From assembly GCA_041397825.1 (NCBI GenBank), contig JAWKVX010000006.1, forward strand, positions 248,001 to 312,000: 64,000 nucleotides of DNA. The letters are read 5' to 3'. Position 1 is the first letter of the stretch. The number at the start of each line of letters is the position of its first letter. The position numbers were made by a program, and so were the translations under genes. Origin of the DNA: JANNSX01 sp041397825 (GTDB lineage: Bacteria; Pseudomonadota; Alphaproteobacteria; Rhizobiales; Hyphomicrobiaceae). The notes beneath the pieces were generated by a model that had not been told where the DNA came from, did no database searches, and saw only the letters and a list, made by a program, of their open reading frames with translations. Of this stretch, positions 11,161 to 21,322 are shown piece after piece.

Positions 11161-11788
11161 CTTCGTTCTCCAATTCCAATTCGATCTCTTGCCCCTCGCC
11201 GGCGACGGGGCCCTTCTTCTTGGACCACCGCTCGGCAGCGGCTCGCATCAATTCGTCGGTCATGACCAGCTTGGCCGAGGCGATCAGCTCGGGCTTGATA
11301 CCGATGACCCGGGGGCCATCGAGCTCCGGCAGATCGACGACGAGACGGATCTCGCCATCGCTGTAGCCCTCGAGCGTGCCCCGCAAGCGCTTCCGGCCGT
11401 CGACGGGGCCGGCCAGCTCGATCCTCGCCTCCTGGCCCGCCCAGCGCTCGATGTCGATCGGACGAACCAGCGGGCGGTCAATTCCAGGCGAGGAGATCTC
11501 GAGCCGGTAGCTGCCGGCGATCATATCATAGGCATCGAGCACCGGTGAGAGCTCGCGGGAGATGACCGCGCACTCGTCGACATTGAGATAGCCGTCCTCA
11601 CGCTCGGCCATGATTTGCACGGTGTGGCCGTCGCGACCCGAGACCGAGACGCGCACGAGCCTGAATCCGAGCTCACCGAGTACAGGCTCGGCGAGGTCAG
11701 CAACGCGGCCCGCCAGCCCGGTCTCCCGGCTGAATCGTGGGAGCGGCGCGTCCAAGCCATTCTCGGCAGGTGTGTCAACTTCCCGCAT
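11030..11788 (-). CDS. rimP: Ribosome maturation factor RimP, with unusual C-terminal extension
   Basis: RimP assists early 30S assembly. The core (about residues 20-200) shows ISSPGIDRPLV and the Sm-like C-terminal domain (RLRGTLEGYSDGEIRLVVD). ATG 11788 gives a normal N-terminus; the frame is open further upstream only through the leader. What is odd is the 3' end: the gene runs 131 bases into nusA in another frame, adding a 43-residue Arg/Gly-rich tail. A one-base shift would bring a TAG into frame just inside the nusA start, which is the usual arrangement. Either the tail is real or there is a single-base error near the end. First gene of the operon, preceded by a good promoter. Confidence 0.9.
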   Translation of the reverse strand: MREVDTPAENGLDAPLPRFSRETGLAGRVADLAEPVLGELGFRLVRVSVSGRDGHTVQIMAEREDGYLNVDECAVISRELSPVLDAYDMIAGSYRLEISSPGIDRPLVRPIDIERWAGQEARIELAGPVDGRKRLRGTLEGYSDGEIRLVVDLPELDGPRVIGIKPELIASAKLVMTDELMRAAAERWSKKKGPVAGEGQEIELELENEDGAGRRERKSAGAAADRRRGGAREVDRQADRHRSHGGRHSKGG

Positions 11789-11820
11789 GGGGCACCGTTG
11801 GCCGCCGGAAACCAGCGACC

Positions 11821-11852
11821 CAAACAAAAAGAGCGGACCCGAAGGCTCGCTC
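11821..11852 (-). terminator. UUCG-loop terminator/attenuator in the rimP leader
   Basis: On the minus strand GAGCGAGCC-TTCG-GGTCCGCTC (11852 down to 11831; nine pairs with one mismatch and one GU) is followed by TTTTTGTTTG (11830-11821). It lies between a sigma70-like promoter and the rimP start, so it either ends readthrough from trmB or attenuates the rimP-nusA operon. Confidence 0.75.
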
Positions 11853-11881
11853 TCGAAGTTGAGATGATCATGAGCAGGGCG

Positions 11882-11910
11882 AATATAGGCGGCACAAACA
11901 GCACATTCAA
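11882..11910 (-). promoter_or_regulatory. Sigma70-type promoter for rimP-nusA-infB operon
   Basis: Minus-strand TTGAAT (11910-11905), 17-base spacer, TATATT (11887-11882). Both hexamers match the consensus at most positions and the spacing is ideal. Transcription would start near 11875, only about 20 bases before the leader terminator. Confidence 0.65.
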
Positions 11911-11952
11911 GCAGAAAAATACCGACGTCACATTTTCGCCTGCATCCAAGCC

Positions 11953-12664
11953 TCAGCGGCGCCGAAACGTGAGGTAAATGGGCCGGCGACCGGCGGCGAC
12001 AGCCTTCCTCTCGTAGCGGGTGCCGGGCCAGTCCGGGAAGGGACGCCGCCAATCCTCTCGCCCGGCCGCCAGCCAGGTGAAATCGTCGCTCCCAAGAGCC
12101 GCTGCCAACGACGTCGCCGCATAGCCCTCGATATCCGTCGCGATCTGGAGGTCTGCTCCGGGTTGCATCACCCTTGCGAGACGCCTCAGGTTGGCCGGCG
12201 AGATCAGCCGTCGCTTTTGGTGCCGGCGTTTCGGCCACGGATCCGGATAGAGCACGAAGACGCGAGCAAGCGAGCGCTCCGGTAACCAGTTCAGCAGCGG
12301 GGCCACCTCGTAGTCGAGGACACGAACATTGCTGAGACCAAGCTGCTCGACCCGCTCGAGCAGTGTGGCGTGACCGTTGATGAACGGCTCGACCCCGATG
12401 AATCCGACCTCGGGTTGGCGCTGGGCGTGGTGAACGAGGTGCTCGCCGCTGCCGAAGCCGATCTCGAGCCAGACCTCGCCGACGGGCCGGGAAAAAAGAC
12501 AGGTCAGCGGCTTTGGCGGAGCCGATTCGAGATCGATGCGCAGCTCGGGCAGCAGGCGCTCGAGCCGCTCGGCCTGCTGGGGCCGAAGCGGCCTCCCCTT
12601 CTGCCGTCCATAGAAGCTGCGGTCGAGTCTGACGCCGGCAGGCGGTCCACCCGGGGATGGCCGC

Positions 12665-12678
<14 letters not shown>
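11953..12678 (-). CDS. trmB: tRNA (guanine-N7-)-methyltransferase TrmB
   Basis: SAM-dependent enzyme that makes m7G46 in tRNA variable loops. The 241-residue product shows the SAM-binding EIGFGSGEHLV motif, FIGVEPF, and the diagnostic VLYPDPWPKRRHQKRRL stretch, ending in YLTFRR. I chose GTG 12678, which has GAGAAG seven bases upstream and overlaps the metK stop by 14 bases; an ATG at 12774 would overlap metK by more than 100 bases and add a tail with no similarity. It follows metK, which makes its cofactor. Confidence 0.94.
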
Positions 12679-13870
<1,192 letters not shown>

Positions 13871-14105
13871 GCCCCCCTCCCTTGGCTAGCTGTCTTGATA
13901 GCGGCGAAGTCCTTGCAGGGAACGGGCAACCGGTCAAGCGGCCTGGCTCAGAACCGCTCGCCGGGCCGTGTGCTTCCATGTGAGCAATATCGCCTCTCGC
14001 CAAGACGTTGATGAATCGCTCGGCCGAGCAGCGCAGAAGGTCCCGACACCGCTCCCCCAGCGTCGTCCCATGCGGACACCGCCTCATCGCCGTCGACGGC
14101 CGCGA
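13871..14105 (-). promoter_or_regulatory. metK leader region, no recognised riboswitch
   Basis: This 235-base gap separates the XRE regulator from metK. It contains GCTA-n10-TAGC just upstream of the ribosome site and other short GC inverted repeats, but no U-tract and no sequence I can match to a known SAM riboswitch. It most likely holds the metK promoter and perhaps an operator for the neighbouring regulator. Confidence 0.3.
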
Positions 14106-14537
14106 CTAGTCGTCCAGCTGCTCCGCCATTTCCTTGATCAGACCAAGGATCGTTTTCCGCCGACGTGCCGAGCTAACACGGCGAAATGCCTTCAGCATGG
14201 CTCGCTCCTCGTCGCTCAGCCCTGGAGCAAGAGGGCTCGCTCCACTTTCGGCAAGGCCAGCACCAGCGTTCTGATCGGCGCCGGTAAGGAAATAGTCAAA
14301 GCCGACATTGAGTGACTTGCAGATTTCGGCGAGGCGGGCGACCGTGATGCGGTTCATGCCCCGCTCGTACTTCTGCACCTGCTGGAAGGTTACGCCGATC
14401 CGCTGTCCCAGGTCCCGCTGGCTGATGTCGCGCTCGATGCGCAGATCTCTCAACCGCTCGCCAACGACAAAATCGATCAAGCCGGTTTCCTTCGGCTTAA
14501 CGCGCTTCGTTGCTGCTTGTCGAGATAGCCGCGCCAT
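14106..14537 (-). CDS. XRE-family helix-turn-helix transcriptional regulator
   Basis: The 143-residue product has a Cro/CI-type HTH at about residues 20-75: VGERLRDLRIERDISQRDL, GVTFQQVQKYERG, then MNRITVARLAEICKSLNV. A variable linker is followed by a C-terminal helical segment (DEERAMLKAFRRVSSARRR) common in short alphaproteobacterial XRE regulators. ATG 14537 is preceded by an AGGA-containing site. This regulator is conserved between lnt and metK in many alphaproteobacteria, which suggests, without proof, a link to methionine/SAM supply or general housekeeping. Confidence 0.9.
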   Translation of the reverse strand: MARLSRQAATKRVKPKETGLIDFVVGERLRDLRIERDISQRDLGQRIGVTFQQVQKYERGMNRITVARLAEICKSLNVGFDYFLTGADQNAGAGLAESGASPLAPGLSDEERAMLKAFRRVSSARRRKTILGLIKEMAEQLDD

Positions 14538-14732
14538 GAACGTTCCTGTGTAACATCGTTGTTCCAAACATGTGGCAATACAAAAGCTATCTATGCGTAG
14601 CAAGAGAAATTGAATTACCCATTTGCCGCAAATGCTCTCGCCAATCGCTACCGCCGGCGAGACGCGGCGCAATCAGGTTCGAATTTGTTGGAATAAGTTT
14701 CGTACGAAAGGCGCCGGAGCTGGAAATGCGAG

Positions 14733-16403
14733 CTACCTGGTGCGAGTCACTTGTCGATCCCGTATCAACGCTCGACGCATTCCGGCAATCGCACACAGAC
14801 ACAGTGTCAAAAGCCCAAGGTCGCCCACACGACCATAGATCGTCGTCGGTAGCCGACCTGGCAATGCTGACTCGATCACGCCGGCAGCGCCGAGTGGCAA
14901 CCGCTCGAGCACCCGGCCCCGAGCGCTGATCACGGCCGAAATGCCCGTGTTGGCCACGCGTACAACAGGCAGACCCTGCTCGACCGCCCGCAATCTCGCC
15001 TGCTGGAGATGTTGATAGGGGCCGGAACTCATGCCGAACCACGCGTCGTTCGTCAGGTTCAGGAGCCAGCTCTCGTCTGCCGTTGGCCGAATTTCCTCTG
15101 GAAAGATCGCCTCGTAACACACCAGGGGTATGACCGGTGGCAGGCCCGGCACGGTGAGGGCGCGCGGCCCGATGCCGGCCGCGAACCCGCCTTTGAGCCG
15201 GGTCAACTGCTCGAGACCGATCGACTCGAGTGCCTGCTGTGCCGGCAGATACTCGCCGAAAGGCACAAGATGCATCTTGTCGAAGGTCGCGACTGGACGA
15301 CCGGTGCCGTCGAGCACGGCAATGTCATTGTAGATCGTATAGAGCCCATCGGTCTCGACCAGCGAGCCGTCCGCCGCTGTCTTCGCCCGAAGACTACCCG
15401 TGATCAGCACGACGTCGTCGGGCAGAAGGTCGCCGATCGCTCGGAGCGCGGAAGGCGTCTGCAGCATCAGGAAAGGGAGCGAGGATTCCGGCCACACGAC
15501 ATGCGTGACGCCGTTGAACCCCGACATCTGGCCATGTGGATCCCGGCGCGAGAGGTCGAGATATGTTTCGAAGATCCGCTGCCGGTTGTCGCCTACCCAT
15601 TTCTCGGCTTGCGGGATATTCGGCTGCACCAGACGCAAGCGGCCCGAGCCCTGCGGTGCCGGCTCGTCGGACGAGAGCCGCCAGGCGCCGAACGCGTGAA
15701 ACGCCCCGAGCAGGATGACCGAGGCGCCAATCGCACCAACTGTGACCCTGAGCTGGCACCACAGTCCGTCCTGACCGAGGGCTGCGGCCGGAAGCGCGAA
15801 TACCAGAACGGCGAGAAAGCTCAGCCCTGTCACGCCGACAAGGCTTGCGACTTGCATGATGTAGTCGTTGCCGGTCAGCGCATAGCCGAGGGCGTTCCAC
15901 GGGAATCCCGTCAGCACATTGCCGCGCAACCACTCGGTCACGCCGAGGGCCGCGGCAAGGGCCAGCACGCGCCCCAGACCAGGTGTCCAAGCCAATCGAG
16001 CCGCCGCTGCTCCTAGAGCAAAGAACAGCGCCAGCCCCGCCGGTAGGACCGTCACCGCGAACGGCATCAGCCAGGCGAACTTCTCGGCCTCGACCAGGAA
16101 GGCGAGGCCGATCCAATACAGGCCGGCGAGAAAATACCCGAAGCCGAACCACCAGCCGACCGCCGCCGCCGCCCGGCACCGAAGCGGCCAGGACCGAGCA
16201 TCTCCGACTCGTGCCGTCCCGGCCGCCGCATCGAGGAGCAGCACGAGACCTGTCAGCGTCACAAAGAACACCGGCCACAACGCCAGAGGAGAGAGACCTG
16301 CCACCGACAGTGCCCCTAGCACCAGGGCGATGAGCCAGCGCAGCATGGCCGAGCGCCAACCCGCGCCCGACACCAGGCCCAAGGGCAATCCCTGCTCAGC
16401 CAT
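14733..16403 (-). CDS. lnt: Apolipoprotein N-acyltransferase
   Basis: Inner-membrane enzyme that adds the third acyl chain to lipoproteins. The 556-residue product has about six or seven hydrophobic helices in residues 1-210 and a periplasmic nitrilase-like domain (about 240-510). The Glu-Lys-Cys triad is visible: VWPESSLPF, FDKMHLVPFGEYLP and VCYEAIFPE. I chose ATG 16403, which has CGGAG upstream and overlaps the stop of the CorC-like gene by eight bases; ATG 16436 is possible but adds a basic stretch. It follows ybeY-corC, the standard order in proteobacteria. Confidence 0.95.
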   Translation of the reverse strand: MAEQGLPLGLVSGAGWRSAMLRWLIALVLGALSVAGLSPLALWPVFFVTLTGLVLLLDAAAGTARVGDARSWPLRCRAAAAVGWWFGFGYFLAGLYWIGLAFLVEAEKFAWLMPFAVTVLPAGLALFFALGAAAARLAWTPGLGRVLALAAALGVTEWLRGNVLTGFPWNALGYALTGNDYIMQVASLVGVTGLSFLAVLVFALPAAALGQDGLWCQLRVTVGAIGASVILLGAFHAFGAWRLSSDEPAPQGSGRLRLVQPNIPQAEKWVGDNRQRIFETYLDLSRRDPHGQMSGFNGVTHVVWPESSLPFLMLQTPSALRAIGDLLPDDVVLITGSLRAKTAADGSLVETDGLYTIYNDIAVLDGTGRPVATFDKMHLVPFGEYLPAQQALESIGLEQLTRLKGGFAAGIGPRALTVPGLPPVIPLVCYEAIFPEEIRPTADESWLLNLTNDAWFGMSSGPYQHLQQARLRAVEQGLPVVRVANTGISAVISARGRVLERLPLGAAGVIESALPGRLPTTIYGRVGDLGLLTLCLCAIAGMRRALIRDRQVTRTR

Positions 16404-17439
16404 GCTCCGGCGAACCGAGAGGCGCTTGGATTTCACCGGCCTTCCGCCGATCGATCACCTTGACCTTCTTGACCCGGCGCGGGTCCGCCTCGAGGATCTC
16501 GAATTCGAGACCGGCCGGATGGGCGATCAACTCGCCGCGCACAGGAACGCGGTCAGCCATGATGGCGATCAAGCCGCCGAGCGTATCGATGTCCTCGGCC
16601 TCCTCCTCGTCGACGAGCCGGACCGAGTAGCGGCTTTCGAGCTCCGAAATCGGCGCCCGGGCCGAAGCGATCAGGCCCTGCACGGGATCCTCGACCAACA
16701 GCCCCTCGTCGTCGTCATGCTCGTCCTCGATGTCGCCGACGATCTGTTCGACCAGATCCTCGATCGATACCAGCCCGTCCGTGCCGCCATACTCGTCGAT
16801 CACCATCGCCAGATGCACGTGAGTCGATTGCATCCGGAGCAGAAGATTGAGCGCGGGCATAGACGGCGGCACGAACAGCACCGATCGGCGGATCTTCACC
16901 GACTTGAGCTCTTGCGAGAGGTCGACCCTCGCAAGCTCGGCGCTCGTCAGGCTTGCGAGCACGGCGTGTGGATCGTCTGCCACGGTCCGATCGATCTCAG
17001 TGGTCTCGCGCCCCAACGCCTTGTCGACGATCCAGGCCAGAAGGTCCTTGATGTGGACCATGCCGCGGAGATCATCGAGCGTCTCGTGATAGACGGGAAG
17101 TCGCGAATGTTCGGCGCGGCGGAACTCGGCCAGCAGCTCGCCGAGCGTCGCGCTCTCGTCGACGGCGATGATGTCGGCCCTCGGCACCATGACGTCATCG
17201 ACCCTGAGCTCGCCGAAGCGCATCGTCCGCAACAACATCTCGCGTTGGGAAGGTGCGAGTGTCAGGCCTCCATGGCTTGCCTCGTCCAGGGCCTTCTCGA
17301 GCACGCCGCGCATCGTCGGGGCTTCCTGGAATCCGAGTCGCGTCATGAGCCGGTTGAGCCAGCCGATCGGCGACACGCCCTGCGATGGAGGATCGGCCGC
17401 GTAGCCGCCGTCCTGCTTCGATGCGGACTCGTCAACCAT
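16396..17439 (-). CDS. corC: CorC/HlyC-type CBS-domain protein (transporter-associated)
   Basis: The 347-residue product carries two CBS domains (about 75-205; VMVPRADIIAVDE, HSRLPVYHETLDDLRGMVHI in the first, MALVIDEYGG-like MVIDEYGGTDGLVSIEDL in the second) and a C-terminal CorC_HlyC domain (about 245-335). No N-terminal DUF21 membrane domain is present, so this is the short soluble form linked to magnesium/cobalt efflux in E. coli. The function in this organism is inferred from family and place: the gene overlaps both ybeY and lnt. Confidence 0.88.
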   Translation of the reverse strand: MVDESASKQDGGYAADPPSQGVSPIGWLNRLMTRLGFQEAPTMRGVLEKALDEASHGGLTLAPSQREMLLRTMRFGELRVDDVMVPRADIIAVDESATLGELLAEFRRAEHSRLPVYHETLDDLRGMVHIKDLLAWIVDKALGRETTEIDRTVADDPHAVLASLTSAELARVDLSQELKSVKIRRSVLFVPPSMPALNLLLRMQSTHVHLAMVIDEYGGTDGLVSIEDLVEQIVGDIEDEHDDDEGLLVEDPVQGLIASARAPISELESRYSVRLVDEEEAEDIDTLGGLIAIMADRVPVRGELIAHPAGLEFEILEADPRRVKKVKVIDRRKAGEIQAPLGSPEHG

Positions 17440-17962
17440 CCTCGGCCACCATGATCACGTCACCTTGCCTGGCATAAGGGTCGCTGATGCCGAAACCGGC
17501 CAGAACCCGCCGCTCCTCCGCTTCCATCGTCTCGGCCTCGCCTTCGGTTTGATGATCGTGGCCGAGCAAGTGCAGGACGCCATGCACGACGAGATGCGCC
17601 GCATGGTCGGCGAGCTCTATGCCGAGTTCAGAGGCTTCCTTCACGGACGTCTCGAAGGCCAGGATGACATCGCCCAGATGCCGGATTCCGTGGCCCAAGT
17701 CATCCGCTGCCCCTGGGAAAGAGAGAACATTGGTCGGCTTGTCGAGGTCCCGGTAGGTCCGGTTCAAGTTCTGGACGCTCTGGTCGCTTGACAGCGAGAT
17801 GGCGATATCGCCCCTCCTGTTGCCGGCTGCGGCACGGGCCAGCTCGACCAGTCGGTCGGCATCCACACGATCGACCCAGGCGCCGTGGTCCACGATCACC
17901 TCGACCGATGTGCCGCTCTCACCGTGGTCGCTGGTCCGACCCTTCCCATTCCGTGCGGTCAT
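17432..17962 (-). CDS. ybeY: Endoribonuclease YbeY (rRNA maturation)
   Basis: Metal-dependent RNase for 16S 3'-end maturation and ribosome quality control. The 176-residue product has the metal-binding signature HGVLHLLGHDH near residue 129 and the upstream NRTYRDLDKPTNVLSFP motif. The stop overlaps the next gene by eight bases. It is preceded by phoH with a 6-base gap, the usual phoH-ybeY pairing. Confidence 0.96.
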   Translation of the reverse strand: MTARNGKGRTSDHGESGTSVEVIVDHGAWVDRVDADRLVELARAAAGNRRGDIAISLSSDQSVQNLNRTYRDLDKPTNVLSFPGAADDLGHGIRHLGDVILAFETSVKEASELGIELADHAAHLVVHGVLHLLGHDHQTEGEAETMEAEERRVLAGFGISDPYARQGDVIMVAEDG

Positions 17963-17968
17963 GTGTGA

Positions 17969-19000
17969 CTACCGCTTCGCCTTCTCGTAGGCCGCAACGA
18001 TCTTGGCGACCAGCTCGCGACGCACGACGTCCTGCTGCGAGAAGCGGATGGTGGCAATGTCATCGATGCCGTCGAGCAGCTGAATGGCCTCCGCCAGGCC
18101 CGAGACCTGGCCGGGTGGCAGATCGACCTGGGTCGGATCGCCGGTGACGACCATATGCGAGCCTTCGCCCAAACGGGTAAGGAACATTTTCATCTGCATC
18201 GAGGTCGTGTTCTGCGCCTCGTCCAGGATGATGAAGGCGTGAGAGAGCGTCCGACCACGCATGAACGCCAGGGGCGCGATCTCGATCTCGCCGGTCTCCA
18301 GGCCACGCTCGACCTTCTCGGGTGGCAGCACATCGTCGAGGGCGTCGTAGAGCGGCCTGAGATAGGGGTCGACCTTTTCGCGCATGTCGCCCGGCAGAAA
18401 ACCCAGCCGCTCGCCCGCCTCAACCGCCGGCCGCGACAGGATGATCCGCTCGATCGTGCCGCGCTCGAGCAACGCTGCCGCATAGGCCACGGCAAGATAG
18501 GTCTTGCCGGTTCCCGCCGGTCCGGTGGCGACGACCAGGTCCTTTTGCTCGAGGGCCTGAATGTAGGCGGATTGCATGCGGGTGCGGGCGGTAATCAGCC
18601 GCTTCCGGGTCTTGATCTGCGACTTGGCAGCCGTCCCGGTCGCGGTCGCTGGCTGGCCCGACTTCGTCACGCCATCGCTCTTTCTCGAATGCCTGAGGGC
18701 GCCGTCGACATCGGCCTGCCCGATGACCTCACCGGCCCGGGCCCGCTCGTAGAGCTCCTCGAGCACCTCGCGCGCGATCTCGATGCTGTCGGATGGTCCG
18801 GTCAAAGTCACGACGTTGCCATGCGCAACGGCACCGATGCCGAGCCTATCCTCGAGCACCGCGAGATTGGCGTCGTAATGTCCGAACAGGCTGGCAACAA
18901 CGCGATTGTCCTCGAACGGAATGGTCAGCCGCCGCTCCGATTTCTGCGCCTTGCTGCCCTTGGAGGGGCTTAGGTCGGCTGGATCGCGAAATCCTGCCAA
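17969..19000 (-). CDS. phoH: PhoH-like ATPase
   Basis: Cytoplasmic P-loop ATPase of the PhoH family, commonly cotranscribed with ybeY and proposed to act in RNA metabolism. The 343-residue product has an N-terminal KH-like segment (about 30-90), Walker A GPAGTGKTYLA near residue 160 and Walker B FIILDEAQNTT near 250, followed by VVTGDPTQVDLP. Length and spacing are normal. It follows miaB with a 33-base gap. Confidence 0.95.
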   Translation of the reverse strand: MAGFRDPADLSPSKGSKAQKSERRLTIPFEDNRVVASLFGHYDANLAVLEDRLGIGAVAHGNVVTLTGPSDSIEIAREVLEELYERARAGEVIGQADVDGALRHSRKSDGVTKSGQPATATGTAAKSQIKTRKRLITARTRMQSAYIQALEQKDLVVATGPAGTGKTYLAVAYAAALLERGTIERIILSRPAVEAGERLGFLPGDMREKVDPYLRPLYDALDDVLPPEKVERGLETGEIEIAPLAFMRGRTLSHAFIILDEAQNTTSMQMKMFLTRLGEGSHMVVTGDPTQVDLPPGQVSGLAEAIQLLDGIDDIATIRFSQQDVVRRELVAKIVAAYEKAKR

Positions 19001-19033
19001 TCTGGTCTCCTTCGTTCACGCCGGCCGGCTGTT

Positions 19034-20437
19034 TCAGGACCGAGACTGAACCAAGACGCCGCCAAGACTGTTCGGTCGACCGGATGTTATCTCAACCGGC
19101 GAGGTCTTGCCAACGAGCTCCGGCCCGGCCGTCACATGGACGGGTTGCAGATACGGCGACCGGCCGACGATCTGGCCCGGCTTGCGGCCGGCCCTCTCGA
19201 ACAGAACCGGCAGCACGCGCCCGACACAGGCGGTGTTGAAGGCGGCCTGGCCACGCTCGATCAGCTCCTGCAATCGCGCCAGCCGATCGGATTTCACCGC
19301 CTCATCGACCTGGTCACCCATCTCGGCGGCCGGGGTTCCCGGACGGGGGCTGTATTTGAAGGAGAAGGCCTGGGCAAAACCGATCTCGGAGACGAGATCG
19401 AGAGTCGCCTGGAACTCGTCGTCCGTCTCGCCCGGAAAACCGACGATCACGTCGGTCGACAGGGCAAGATCGGGGCGTGCTTCTCGCAGTCGCTCGACGA
19501 GCCGCCGATAGTCGTTCGCCGTATGCTTCCTGTTCATGGCCGCGAGGATGCGATCGGCGCCGGCTTGGAATGGCAGATGCAGATAGGGCATCAGCTTCTC
19601 GATCCCCGCGTGCGCTGCAATCAATCCATCATCCATGTCGCGTGGATGGCTGGTGACGTAGCGGAGACGATCGATACCGTCGATCCGAGCGAGCGCGGCG
19701 AGCAGCTCGGCAAGCGTCCAGACGCGTCCGTCGGGCCCGTCCCCGTGATAGGCATTGACGTTCTGCCCGAGCAGCGTCAGCTCCCGCACGCCCCCCTCGG
19801 CCAGACGCTCCGCCTCGTCGAGCAGCGCCCGAACAGGCCGTGACGCCTCGGCCCCGCGTGTATAGGGAACGACACAGAAGGTACAGAACTTGTCGCATCC
19901 TTCCTGCACCGTGAGGAAGGCCGATGGTGAGCGAGCCGGAGCGCGGGGCGGCAGATGCTGAAACTTGCCGTCAGCGGGAAACTCGGTGTCGAGCTGAGGT
20001 AGCCCCTCGCGCGCAAGGGCCGACAGCAGATCGGGCAGGCGGTGATAGCTTTGCGGACCGACGACGATGTCGACGGCGGGAGCCCGCGTCATGATCTCGG
20101 CACCTTCGGCCTGGGCGACACAGCCGGCCACGGCGATATTGAGGGGTCGCCCTTCGCGGAGTCGGGCCTGTTTCAGCTGGTTGAGACGGCCGATCTCGGA
20201 GTAGACCTTCTCGGCCGCCTTCTCGCGGATATGGCAGGTGTTCAGCACCACGACATCGGCCGCCTCGGGCTCGGCCACGGTATAGTAGCCGCGGGGCGCC
20301 ATGGCCTCGGCGATGCGCTCGCTGTCGTAAACATTCATCTGGCAGCCATAGGTCTTGACGTAGAGCGCTCGCCCGGTCGGGCTGCCGTCTTTGATCTCCT
20401 CGGCTGCGGGGATCGGGTCTTTTTCCAAAGTCTGCAT
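19034..20437 (-). CDS. miaB: tRNA-2-methylthio-N6-dimethylallyladenosine synthase MiaB
   Basis: Radical SAM methylthiotransferase acting on i6A37 of tRNAs. The 467-residue product has the N-terminal UPF0004 domain (TYGCQMNVYDSERIAE, with further Cys in LNTCHIREKAAEKV and AGCVAQAEG), the radical SAM CxxxCxxC motif in CDKFCTFCVVPYTRG (about residues 180-195), the GQNVNAYHG segment and a C-terminal TRAM domain (about 385-450). It lies between a PlsC-type acyltransferase and phoH, a common alphaproteobacterial order. Confidence 0.97.
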   Translation of the reverse strand: MQTLEKDPIPAAEEIKDGSPTGRALYVKTYGCQMNVYDSERIAEAMAPRGYYTVAEPEAADVVVLNTCHIREKAAEKVYSEIGRLNQLKQARLREGRPLNIAVAGCVAQAEGAEIMTRAPAVDIVVGPQSYHRLPDLLSALAREGLPQLDTEFPADGKFQHLPPRAPARSPSAFLTVQEGCDKFCTFCVVPYTRGAEASRPVRALLDEAERLAEGGVRELTLLGQNVNAYHGDGPDGRVWTLAELLAALARIDGIDRLRYVTSHPRDMDDGLIAAHAGIEKLMPYLHLPFQAGADRILAAMNRKHTANDYRRLVERLREARPDLALSTDVIVGFPGETDDEFQATLDLVSEIGFAQAFSFKYSPRPGTPAAEMGDQVDEAVKSDRLARLQELIERGQAAFNTACVGRVLPVLFERAGRKPGQIVGRSPYLQPVHVTAGPELVGKTSPVEITSGRPNSLGGVLVQSRS

Positions 20438-20448
20438 GCTCCCGTCCC

Positions 20449-21285
20449 TTAGCCTCCAGCTTCGCCAACGTCCAGTGAAGGCCGGTCGGAGGCTGGCTGC
20501 AGGGATGGCCGGAAGGCGGCCCGCATGGCCGCCCGCACCTCACCCTCGGCATAGCGTGCGACTGACTTGCGATTGCCGATCCGCTCGTAGTCGAGGGGTG
20601 GGCCGATCGTGACGGCGGCATCGACGGGACCGGCCTTGAGGACACCCCAGGCATGGCCAGGCACGTCCATGTCGCCATACCAGGCGATCAACGGCATGTT
20701 CTCGCGACCGATCGGCAAACCGCAGATCCTCGGATAGCAGATGGCCAATGTCTGGACGGCGATGTCCGGCCGATGCGGGCGCAGGCGAGTGGGCAGCGCC
20801 GCCCCGAGCAGCGAGCTCTTGAACGGCAGCACCTTGAAGCCGTCCCCCGTCGTCCCCTCCGCGAACAGCACGATCGTCTCGCCAGCCTCCAGGCGCTCCG
20901 CGATCTCCGTCGCCTGGCTCGCCACCGCCGAGCGCCGGTCACGATCGACGAACACCGAGCGCTGCAGCTTGGCGAGCCAGCCGACGAACGGCCAGCGGGC
21001 GACTTCCTGCTTGGCGATGAAGGAGAGGGGCGCCACTGCACTGAGGACTGGGATATCGAGCCACGAGACATGATTGGCGATCAGGAGAACAGGACGCCCA
21101 GATGCGATCATGCCGTCGAGATTGATCCGAATGCCGAGCAGGCGACAGACCTTCTTGTGATACCAATGCGGGAAGGTCCGTGCCCACCGCGAGCCCGTTC
21201 GCACGAGCAAGAGCTGCAGCGGCATCAGGGGAAACGTCATCGCGAAAAAGAGAGCCAGAACGACCCCCGCCCGCCACGCGATCAT
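20449..21285 (-). CDS. 1-acyl-sn-glycerol-3-phosphate acyltransferase (PlsC family)
   Basis: The 278-residue product has an N-terminal hydrophobic helix and the acyltransferase motifs NHVSWLD (HX4D, near residue 71) and FAEGTTGDG (near 142). The family acylates lysophosphatidic acid or similar lysolipids at the inner membrane; the exact substrate cannot be read from sequence. GGGGAAG precedes the ATG. The stop is 11 bases before miaB. Confidence 0.88.
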   Translation of the reverse strand: MIAWRAGVVLALFFAMTFPLMPLQLLLVRTGSRWARTFPHWYHKKVCRLLGIRINLDGMIASGRPVLLIANHVSWLDIPVLSAVAPLSFIAKQEVARWPFVGWLAKLQRSVFVDRDRRSAVASQATEIAERLEAGETIVLFAEGTTGDGFKVLPFKSSLLGAALPTRLRPHRPDIAVQTLAICYPRICGLPIGRENMPLIAWYGDMDVPGHAWGVLKAGPVDAAVTIGPPLDYERIGNRKSVARYAEGEVRAAMRAAFRPSLQPASDRPSLDVGEAGG

Positions 21286-21322
21286 GCCGCTTCCCCCCCT
21301 TCTTCACAGAGACGCCGCCGCC

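Noticed and set aside
13871..14105. SAM riboswitch ahead of metK
   Set aside because: No match by eye to SAM-II or SAM/SAH core sequences; only short generic inverted repeats.
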